Position numbers and translations under genes: made by a program
In this document: piece after piece, positions 13,515 through 19,742 of the stretch
Layout of the letters: every line of letters starts with the position of its first letter
Position numbering within the stretch: position 1 is the first letter of the stretch
Notes under the pieces: model-generated
What the model was told of the DNA's origin: nothing
The model's database searches: none
What the model saw: the letters and a program-made list of their open reading frames with translations, nothing else
NCBI GenBank assembly: GCA_002421915.1
Contig: DISA01000007.1
Location: 183-19,924, forward strand
DNA length: 19,742 bases
From: Gallionellaceae bacterium UBA6222
Lineage (GTDB): Bacteria; Pseudomonadota; Gammaproteobacteria; Burkholderiales; Gallionellaceae
Reading direction: 5' to 3'

Positions 13515-15467
13515 ATGTACGAACAAGCCTCACACGCCATGCTCAACGAGATATTGCATGAGCTCAAGCCCGAGATTGGCGAGCTGCGGCTGCGCCATTT
13601 CTATACCCGGCTGGGGGCAAACTTTTACACCATCCATTCCCTGTTTCACTTGCTTTACGGCAAGCGTGCCGACTTCAAGCGGCAGATGGTCAGTCTGGTC
13701 GAAACGCTGGCCCTGCGCTACATCGGGCGCGCACCGCATTTGCGCAAATCCGACCTGGCGCGCGAGCGCGACTACAACTGGTTCCTCAGCCAGAAATGGG
13801 TGGGTATGGCGCTGTATTGCGACCGCTTTGCCGGCGACCTCAAGGGCCTGCGCGCCAGATTGCCCTATTTGCAGGACCTGGGCATCAATCTGTTGCATGT
13901 GATGCCGATCATGGATTGTCCGGAAGGCGCCAGTGATGGCGGTTATGCGGTGCGCGACTTTTGCAAGGTGGATGCGCGTTTTGGCAGCAACGAAGATGTC
14001 GAGGCATTGGCGGCCACCATGCGCAAGCGCGAGATGCTGCTGGTGCTGGATGTGGTGGTTAACCACACTTCTGACCAGCACGAATGGGCGCAGAAAGCGC
14101 GCCAGGGAGACAAGAAATATCAGGATTACTACTACGTGTTCGATGACCGCGGGATGCCGGATGCGTTCGAGGAGACGATGCCGGAGATTTTTCCCGCCAC
14201 CGCGCCCGGCAACTTCACCTGGGATGCGGCAATGGGCAAATGGGTGATGACGGTGTTCAACACTTACCAGTGGGATCTGAATTACCGCAATCCGGCCGTG
14301 CTGATCGAGATGATCGACATCATTCTGTTCTGGGCCAACAAGGGGGCGGACATCCTGCGCATGGACGCGGTGGCATTCCTGTGGAAGAAGCTCGGTAGCA
14401 CCTGCCAGAACGAGCGCGAGGCGCACCTGCTGTTGCAACTGATGAAGGACTGCTGCCAGGTGACGGCGCCGGGCGTGCTGTTCATCGCCGAGGCCATTGT
14501 TGCGCCGGGCGAGATCAGCAAGTATTTCGGCGAGGATGCGATCATGGCGAAGGAATGCGAGATCGCCTACAACGCCACCCTGATGTCGTTGCTGTGGGAC
14601 GGGGTGGCGACCCGCAACGCGAAGTTGCTCAATCTGGGTATCCAGCATCTTCCGGCCAAACTGGAGCGCGCGACCTGGCTCAACTATGCGCGCTGCCACG
14701 ATGACATCGGACTGGGCTTTGCCGATGACGATGCACGGCTGGCAGGCTACGATCCGCAACAGCACCGCCGCTTCCTGATCGACTATTTTACCGGGCGTTT
14801 TGACGGCTCCCCGGCGCGCGGTTTGCCCTTTGGCGAAAATCTGAAGACCGGCGATGCACGCATCTCCGGCACGCTGGCCTCGCTCGCCGGGCTGGAGGCG
14901 GCGATCGAACAGAATGACGCACGGGCGATCGACGCGGCGATACGCACCATCGTGCTGCTGCACGGCATCATCCTGTCATTCGGCGGTATCCCCCTGCTGT
15001 ATTACGGCGACGGGATCGGCACGCTGAACAGTCTGGAATATCTGGCCGATCCCGCCAAAGCCGCCGACAACCGATGGATGAATCGCGCGAATTTTGACTG
15101 GGCCAAAGCGGAAAAACGTCACCAGAACGGCACTGTCGAACAGCGCATCTTCAGCCACCTGAAGAAAATGATCGCATTGCGCAAAGAGTTGCCGGCGTTT
15201 GCCGATTTCGACAACCGCCAGTTGATCACAGTGGAAAATCCCAATCTGCTGGTATTTTCCAGAGTGGATCCGCAAAGTCCGCGCAACAGGGTTCTGGTCG
15301 TAGCCAACTTCAACGCCGGGGAGCAGACGCTGCCGCTGAACGAACCGCACCCCGGCAGTTTTTTCCAGCAGTCGTACATGCGGGATATTTGCAGCGGGGC
15401 GCGCATCGAGGCGGAGAACGGGGCGATCAGTATTCCCGCGCTGTCGTGCTACTGGCTGGTCGACTGA
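13515..15467 (+). CDS. ams: Amylosucrase (GH13)
   Basis: This 650-aa enzyme of the GH13 amylosucrase type transfers the glucosyl unit of sucrose to a growing alpha-1,4-glucan and releases fructose. It has a helical N-terminal domain (about 1-90) and a (beta/alpha)8 barrel with LDVVVNHTSD (178-187). The nucleophile is D284 in LRMDAV, the acid/base is E326 in FIAEA, and the transition-state His-Asp is at 395-396 in CHDDIG. A C-terminal beta domain begins at about 560. These positions fall within a few residues of the Neisseria enzyme (D286, E328, D393). GGAG lies seven bases before the ATG, 13 bases after the phosphatase stop. There is no signal peptide, so it acts on internal sucrose. Close GH13 alternatives such as sucrose hydrolase or sucrose phosphorylase share the core. 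The amylosucrase call rests on the N-terminal domain and operon context. Confidence 0.9.
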   Translation: MYEQASHAMLNEILHELKPEIGELRLRHFYTRLGANFYTIHSLFHLLYGKRADFKRQMVSLVETLALRYIGRAPHLRKSDLARERDYNWFLSQKWVGMALYCDRFAGDLKGLRARLPYLQDLGINLLHVMPIMDCPEGASDGGYAVRDFCKVDARFGSNEDVEALAATMRKREMLLVLDVVVNHTSDQHEWAQKARQGDKKYQDYYYVFDDRGMPDAFEETMPEIFPATAPGNFTWDAAMGKWVMTVFNTYQWDLNYRNPAVLIEMIDIILFWANKGADILRMDAVAFLWKKLGSTCQNEREAHLLLQLMKDCCQVTAPGVLFIAEAIVAPGEISKYFGEDAIMAKECEIAYNATLMSLLWDGVATRNAKLLNLGIQHLPAKLERATWLNYARCHDDIGLGFADDDARLAGYDPQQHRRFLIDYFTGRFDGSPARGLPFGENLKTGDARISGTLASLAGLEAAIEQNDARAIDAAIRTIVLLHGIILSFGGIPLLYYGDGIGTLNSLEYLADPAKAADNRWMNRANFDWAKAEKRHQNGTVEQRIFSHLKKMIALRKELPAFADFDNRQLITVENPNLLVFSRVDPQSPRNRVLVVANFNAGEQTLPLNEPHPGSFFQQSYMRDICSGARIEAENGAISIPALSCYWLVD

Positions 15468-15498
15468 GCGCCCCTTCCAAAACCACACAGGACACAAC

Positions 15499-16383
15499 AT
15501 GAATACACAAACAATTGCCGAATGGCTGTATCTGCCGCAGGAGTTTCTGCGCATCACCATCATTCTGTTGCTGGCGTGGCTGCTGATGGGCCTGAGCCGC
15601 AAGCTTATTCGCCTGTTCCGCAACTACATGAGCGCGCGCGCCGAGACAGTCGAAGAAACAAAACGCATCGAGACGCTGGCACGGGTGTTCCGTTACACCG
15701 CCACCGTGGGGATTTCGCTGGTGGCGGGCATGCTGGCCCTGAGCGAGATGGGCTTTTCCATCGCGCCGATTCTGGGCGCAGCCGGCGTGGTCGGTATCGC
15801 GGTCGGTTTCGGCGCGCAAAGTCTGATCAAGGATTATTTCAACGGCTTCTTTCTGCTGCTGGAGAACCAAATTCGCCAGGGCGATGTGGTGGAGGTGTGC
15901 GGCAAAGGCGGCCTGGTCGAGGATGTCACGCTGCGCTATGTGCGTCTGCGCGACTACGAAGGCACGGTGCACTACATTCCGAACGGCCTGATCACCACGG
16001 TCAGCAGCAGGTCGCGGGGCTTCGCCCATGCGGTCATCGACGTGGGCATCGCGTACCGGGAAAACGTCGAAGAGGCATTTGAGGTCATGCGCAAGGTGGC
16101 GGGCGGGATGCGCGCTTCGGAAACTTTCGCAAACAAGATACTCGGTGAGTTCGAGATCGCCGGAGTGGACAGTTGGGCCGACTCGGCCGTCATCCTGCGC
16201 TGCCGCTTCAAGACCGTCGCGCTGGAACAGTGGGGCGTGCGGCGCGAGTTTTTGCTGCGGTTGAAAGAGGCGTTCGACGAGGCGGGAATCGAAATACCCT
16301 ACCCGCATCTGACGCTGTATGCCGGCCGGGACAAGCAGGGCAAGGCGCCCGCGTTCCGGATCAGCGAAGCGCCTCGCGCTTGA
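15499..16383 (+). CDS. mscS: Small-conductance mechanosensitive channel MscS (copy 2)
   Basis: This 294-aa MscS-type channel is the paralogue of the gene at 6838-7725. Layout is the same: spans at about 13-33 and 62-84, pore helix SIAPILGAAGVVGIAVGFGA, QSLIKDYFNGFF, beta domain NQIRQGDVVEVCGKGGLVED, and the C-terminal IEIPYPHLTLYAG. The pore region is unchanged between copies; differences cluster in the N-terminal span, the vestibule domain (about 195-230) and the tail. AGGAC lies seven bases before the ATG, and only 31 bases separate it from the amylosucrase stop, so it is probably the last gene of the sucrose operon. A solute-release valve transcribed with solute synthesis genes makes sense for cells returning to low salt (inference). 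Its 3' end overlaps the convergent membrane-protein gene by 23 bases. Confidence 0.92.
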   Translation: MNTQTIAEWLYLPQEFLRITIILLLAWLLMGLSRKLIRLFRNYMSARAETVEETKRIETLARVFRYTATVGISLVAGMLALSEMGFSIAPILGAAGVVGIAVGFGAQSLIKDYFNGFFLLLENQIRQGDVVEVCGKGGLVEDVTLRYVRLRDYEGTVHYIPNGLITTVSSRSRGFAHAVIDVGIAYRENVEEAFEVMRKVAGGMRASETFANKILGEFEIAGVDSWADSAVILRCRFKTVALEQWGVRREFLLRLKEAFDEAGIEIPYPHLTLYAGRDKQGKAPAFRISEAPRA

Positions 16384-16648
16384 AGTAATACCAGAGGTAA
16401 TACACCCCGACCACGGTGCCGATCGGGATGGAGAACAGCGACAGCGCGGCGGCCGGCAGGCAGACCAGATGCGAGCGCGGCAGGTTTGCCAGCAGCACAA
16501 AACCGGCGCCGAGGAAAGTCAGCCCCGCCAGCGAGCCGATCACCGCCACCCTTGTCTCGACGGAGGGGAAATTTACCGCCAGCAGGGATATGATCAGACC
16601 GCCGAAGATGATCCAGCAGATGCCGATGATGCGCTTGTGAATGTTCAT
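16361..16648 (-). CDS. Small three-span membrane protein, unknown
   Basis: I cannot name this 95-aa protein. It has three hydrophobic segments at about 7-25 (IIGICWIIFGGLIISLLAV), 33-54 and 63-88, ending in the basic tail YYFKREALR. Codon pattern and an ATG 18 bases after the tpx stop on the same strand support a real gene co-transcribed with tpx, but there is no strong ribosome site. The last 23 bases overlap the end of mscS on the other strand. Nothing links it functionally to peroxide defence beyond position. Confidence 0.65.
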   Translation of the reverse strand: MNIHKRIIGICWIIFGGLIISLLAVNFPSVETRVAVIGSLAGLTFLGAGFVLLANLPRSHLVCLPAAALSLFSIPIGTVVGVYYLWYYFKREALR

Positions 16649-16666
16649 GAAGCCACTACAACGGAA

Positions 16667-17188
16667 CTATTGCAATACTGCCAGTGCCGCGTCGTAGTTC
16701 GGCTCGTGCGTGATGTCGTCCACCAGCTCGGCATGAATGATCTTGTCCTGGTCGTCCAGCACCAGCACGGCGCGGGCCGTGACGCCTGCCAATGCGGTGT
16801 CGGCGATCTTCACGCCGTAGTTGCGCATGAAGTCGCGACCACGCATCAGCGACAACGTGACCACATTCTCCAAACCTTCCGCCACGCAAAAGCGGCTCAT
16901 CGCGAACGGCAGGTCGGCAGAAATCACCAGCACCACGGTGTTGTCCAGATTGCCTGCGGCCTCGTTGAACTTGCGCGTGGAAGTGGCACACACGGCGGTG
17001 TCCAGACTGGGCACGATATTCAGCACCTTGCGCTTGCCTGCGTAGTCCTTCAGCGAAACATCCTTCAGGTCCTTGTCCACCAGCGTGAAATCCGGTGCCA
17101 GCTGGCCCACGACGGGGAAGCTGCCGAACAGGGTGAGGGGGGCACCATCTAGGGTGACTGCGGTCTTGTTGCTGGGGTCTTTGGCCAT
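16667..17188 (-). CDS. tpx: Thiol peroxidase Tpx (atypical 2-Cys peroxiredoxin)
   Basis: This 173-aa peroxiredoxin reduces hydrogen peroxide and organic peroxides using thioredoxin. The peroxidatic cysteine sits in PSLDTAVC67ATSTRKFN and the resolving cysteine in SRFC101VAEG. The 34-residue spacing equals that of E. coli Tpx (Cys61/Cys95), which distinguishes it from AhpC and Bcp types. The conserved APDFTLVDKDL and the C-terminal HEPNYDAAL are present. The length is normal for the family. AGGAGA lies six to seven bases before the ATG. There is no signal peptide, so it may be cytoplasmic; E. coli Tpx was once reported periplasmic. A REP-like palindrome separates it from gcvP upstream, so it probably has its own promoter in 17189-17292. 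No OxyR site could be identified. Confidence 0.94.
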   Translation of the reverse strand: MAKDPSNKTAVTLDGAPLTLFGSFPVVGQLAPDFTLVDKDLKDVSLKDYAGKRKVLNIVPSLDTAVCATSTRKFNEAAGNLDNTVVLVISADLPFAMSRFCVAEGLENVVTLSLMRGRDFMRNYGVKIADTALAGVTARAVLVLDDQDKIIHAELVDDITHEPNYDAALAVLQ

Positions 17189-17219
17189 GATGAATCTCCT
17201 AAAATTGCTGACGAATCGA

Positions 17220-17274
17220 CTGTAGGTCGGGCTTTAGCACGACGCGCCTAGTCGGGTTGAAACCCGACCTACAG
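17220..17274. repeat. Bipartite REP-like palindromic repeat
   Basis: Outer 12-base perfect inverted repeats, CTGTAGGTCGGG (17220-17231) and CCCGACCTACAG (17263-17274), enclose two smaller hairpins. These are GTCGGGC-TTTA-GCACGAC (one mismatch) and GTCGGGTT-GA-AACCCGAC. This TAGGTCGGGCTTTAGC / GTTGAAACCCGACCTA pattern resembles dispersed repeats known between genes in several proteobacteria. It lies between gcvP and tpx on the minus strand and could protect or attenuate a read-through transcript. Confidence 0.7.
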
Positions 17275-17292
17275 TGCGAATGACGCAGCAGG

Positions 17293-19742
17293 TCAAATGT
17301 AACTGGATAGCGGCGGGCAGGCGCAGATCAGGTTCTTGTCGCCATACACATTATCCACGCGCGCCACGGCCGGCCAGAATTTATTCTCGCGAACATAAGG
17401 CAGCGGATAGGCCGCCTGCTCGCGCGAGTAAGGACGCGTCCACTCGTTGGCGCAAACCGACTTGGCCGTGTGGGGCGCGTGCTTGAGGATGTTGTCCTTC
17501 TTGTCTACTTTTCCGCTCACGACTTCTTCGATCTCTTTGCGGATGGCGATCATCGCGTCACAGAAGCGATCCAGTTCGGCTTTCGATTCGCTCTCGGTCG
17601 GTTCCACCATCAGCGTGTCCACTACCGGGAAGGAGGTGGTCGGCGCGTGGAAGCCGAAGTCCATCAGGCGCTTGGCGATGTCGGATACTTCCACGCCTTC
17701 TTTCTTCCACTCGCGGCAATCCAGGATCATCTCGTGCGCGCAGCGGCCATTGCTGCCGCTGTAAAGTGTGGCGTAGCTGTCCTTCAGCATTTCCTTGATG
17801 TAGTTGGCATTGAGGATCGCCATCTTGGTCACTTCGGTCAGCCCCTTGCCGCCCATCATCTTGATGTAGCCGTAAGAGATCATCAGGATCAGCGCGCTGC
17901 CGTACGGGGCCGCCGACACCGCGTGGATGCCCTGCGCGCCGCCGACTTTGACTATCGGGTGCGATGGCAGGAAGGGCGTGAGGTGTTCGGCCACTCCGAT
18001 TGGGCCCACGCCCGGTCCTCCGCCGCCGTGCGGGATGGCGAAGGTCTTGTGCAGGTTGAGGTGGCACACGTCCGCGCCGATGTTGCCGGGGCTGGTCAGC
18101 CCGACCTGTGCGTTCATGTTCGCGCCGTCCATATAAACCTGGCCGCCGTTGGCGTGGATGATCGCGGTGATGTCGCGGATCGATTCCTCGTACACGCCGT
18201 GCGTGCTGGGGTAGGTCACCATCAGGCAGGACAGGTCTGTATTGTGCTCTTCCGCTTTTGCGCGCAGGTCGTCCACGTCGATGTTGCCCTTGCTGTCGCA
18301 CTTCACCACCACGATATGCATGCCGCACATCGCAGCACTTGCCGGGTTGGTGCCGTGCGCGGAAGAAGGGATCAGCACCACGTTGCGCTGACTTTCGCCG
18401 CGCGAGCGGTGATAAGCCTGTATTACCAGCAGGCCGGCGTATTCACCGGACGCGCCGCTGTTGGGCTGGAAGCTCATCTGCGCAAAGCCGGTAATCTCGG
18501 ACAAGGCCGCGTCCAGACCGGCGATCAATTCCTGGTAACCCGCCGCCTGTTCCAGCGGCACGAAGGGGTGCAGGTTGGCGAACTCGGGCCAGGTCAGGCC
18601 CAGCATCTCGGAGGCCGCGTTCAGCTTCATGGTGCAGGAGCCGAGCGAGATCATCGAGTGCGTGAGCGACAGGTCTTTGTTCTCCAGGCGCTTGATGTAT
18701 CGCATCATCTCGGTTTCTGAGTGATAGCTGTTGAATACCGGATGACTCAGGATGACCGACTGGCGCGGCTTCACGAGCAGCGCTTGTGCCGCCACCTGTG
18801 CGGCGGTAATGATCGGGGCAGTCTTGCCTGCGGCCTGCGCAAATACCGCAAGGATGGCGTTGAGGTCATCCACCGAAGTGGTCTGGTCGAGCGCGATGCC
18901 GATGCCCTCGCCGCTGTAACGGAAGTTGATCTGGGCGGCTTCGGCCAGCTTGTGAATCTTCACGTTGTCGGTGTGGGTGAGTTTTAGCGTGTCGAAAAAG
19001 CTGTCAAAGGCCACGGTGTAGCCGAGCTTCTTTAGCTCACTCGCCAGCAGCGCGGCGGAGCGATGTACTTGTGCGGCGATGGCATGCAGGCCGTCCGCAC
19101 CGTGATAGACCGCGTACATCGACGCCATGATTGCCAGTAATGCCTGCGCGGTGCAGATGTTGGAAGTGGCCTTTTCACGGCGGATATGTTGCTCGCGTGT
19201 TTGCAGCGCCATGCGCAATGCGGGGTTGCCGTCGGCATCCACCGACACACCGATGATGCGACCCGGCATCGAGCGTTTGTGCGTATCGCGACAAGCGAAG
19301 AACGCGGCGTGCGGGCCGCCGTAGCCCATCGGCACGCCGAAGCGCTGCGTGGAACCCAGCACCACATCAGCGCCCCATTCGCCCGGCGGGGTGAGCAGCA
19401 CCAGACTCAGGATGTCGGCAGCGACCGCGATGGTCACACCGTTGGCCTTGGCGCGGGTGACGAAGTCGGCATAGTCATGCACCACGCCATTCGCGGCCGG
19501 ATACTGCAGCAAGGCACCGTACAACTTGTCGTTCAGCGTGACGGTTTTGAAGTCGCCGATCACCAGCTCGATGCCGAGCGGCCGGGCGCGCGTCTTCAAC
19601 ACTTCAATGGTTTGCGGGAAGCATTCGTGCGACACAAAAAAAGCGTTCCTGCCAGCCGCCGCATCCTCGCGCGAGCGCAGGCCGTGCAGCATGATCATCG
19701 CCTCGGCGGCGGCGGTTGCCTCGTCCAGCAGCGAGGCGTTGG
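17293..19742 (-). CDS. gcvP: Glycine dehydrogenase (decarboxylating), P-protein; N-terminus outside window
   Basis: This is the PLP-dependent P-protein of the glycine cleavage system, which decarboxylates glycine and passes the aminomethyl group to lipoylated GcvH. About 815 residues are present. The frame stays open to the window edge (NASLLDEATAAAEAM at the left of the visible protein), so about 140 N-terminal residues lie outside. The PLP-lysine is in NLHKTFAIPHGGGGPG. Other family segments are SSAHGTNPASAAMCGM, and VMVTYPSTHGVYEE written here as MVTYPSTHGVYEE. The protein ends DNVYGDKNLICACPPLSSYI, the normal P-protein end. N- and C-terminal halves are in one chain, unlike the split GcvPA/GcvPB of many other bacteria. 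The gcvT and gcvH genes, if linked, would lie to the right. A REP-like repeat follows the stop. Confidence 0.96.
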   Translation of the reverse strand, partial: NASLLDEATAAAEAMIMLHGLRSREDAAAGRNAFFVSHECFPQTIEVLKTRARPLGIELVIGDFKTVTLNDKLYGALLQYPAANGVVHDYADFVTRAKANGVTIAVAADILSLVLLTPPGEWGADVVLGSTQRFGVPMGYGGPHAAFFACRDTHKRSMPGRIIGVSVDADGNPALRMALQTREQHIRREKATSNICTAQALLAIMASMYAVYHGADGLHAIAAQVHRSAALLASELKKLGYTVAFDSFFDTLKLTHTDNVKIHKLAEAAQINFRYSGEGIGIALDQTTSVDDLNAILAVFAQAAGKTAPIITAAQVAAQALLVKPRQSVILSHPVFNSYHSETEMMRYIKRLENKDLSLTHSMISLGSCTMKLNAASEMLGLTWPEFANLHPFVPLEQAAGYQELIAGLDAALSEITGFAQMSFQPNSGASGEYAGLLVIQAYHRSRGESQRNVVLIPSSAHGTNPASAAMCGMHIVVVKCDSKGNIDVDDLRAKAEEHNTDLSCLMVTYPSTHGVYEESIRDITAIIHANGGQVYMDGANMNAQVGLTSPGNIGADVCHLNLHKTFAIPHGGGGPGVGPIGVAEHLTPFLPSHPIVKVGGAQGIHAVSAAPYGSALILMISYGYIKMMGGKGLTEVTKMAILNANYIKEMLKDSYATLYSGSNGRCAHEMILDCREWKKEGVEVSDIAKRLMDFGFHAPTTSFPVVDTLMVEPTESESKAELDRFCDAMIAIRKEIEEVVSGKVDKKDNILKHAPHTAKSVCANEWTRPYSREQAAYPLPYVRENKFWPAVARVDNVYGDKNLICACPPLSSYI

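Noticed and set aside
13530..14963. 477-aa open frame on the minus strand
   Set aside because: It is antisense to amylosucrase, whose catalytic motifs are all intact; the translation is rich in His, Gln and Arg, typical of a shadow of a GC-rich gene.
16319..17152. 277-aa plus-strand frame across the end of mscS and tpx
   Set aside because: It is antisense to tpx, low-complexity Gln/His/Arg-rich, and conflicts with a clear Tpx gene.
17470..18720. 416-aa open frame on the plus strand
   Set aside because: It is antisense to gcvP, with a His/Val/Gln-rich composition and no ribosome site or family motif.

Overview
The window looks like a chromosomal segment from a betaproteobacterium, possibly of the Nitrosomonadales/Gallionellaceae type. 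This placement is a judgement from protein style, high GC and gene content; no rRNA or other taxonomic marker is present. It has two parts: the intI-proximal end of an integron (1-3561), and a GC-rich region of housekeeping and stress genes (about 3800 to the end) dominated by osmotic-stress and sucrose functions.

Integron, 1-3561. Three complete attC sites (578-640, 1185-1247, 2401-2469) and a fourth cut by the left edge (1-51) separate four cassettes. All cassette genes read on the minus strand, away from the integrase. From the integrase outward they encode an HNH nuclease, a 370-aa membrane-anchored protein of unknown function, a 174-aa unknown protein and a 171-aa multi-pass membrane protein. 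The integrase gene intI (plus strand, from 2906) has lost roughly 110 codons, including the conserved H-x-x-R box, and is joined out of frame to its own C-terminal tail. The array therefore appears frozen unless an integrase is supplied in trans. A hairpin plus T-tract (3622-3646) closes this module.

Envelope redox and ion transport, 3809-7725. A secreted CPHC thioredoxin-like domain fused to a CcdA/DsbD-like membrane domain (plus strand) converges on a minus-strand pair: a CPA-type cation:proton antiporter and a 76-aa single-span membrane protein. An MscS channel diverges from the antiporter.

kamA and the sucrose cluster, 7908-16383. A radical-SAM lysine 2,3-aminomutase-family gene (minus) diverges from a tightly packed plus-strand operon: PfkB fructokinase, sucrose-phosphate synthase, sucrose-phosphatase, amylosucrase, and a second MscS paralogue. 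The first three genes are joined by ATGA-type overlaps. The set can make sucrose from UDP-glucose and fructose-6-phosphate, convert it to glucan plus fructose, and rephosphorylate the fructose. With the antiporter, the two MscS channels and a possible beta-lysine enzyme, the region reads as an osmoadaptation neighbourhood (inference).

Right end, 16361-19742. Minus-strand genes: a small three-span membrane protein overlapping the mscS 3' end, thiol peroxidase tpx, a REP-like palindromic repeat, and the C-terminal six-sevenths of single-chain glycine dehydrogenase gcvP, which runs off the window. No tRNA, rRNA, CRISPR array or insertion sequence was seen.
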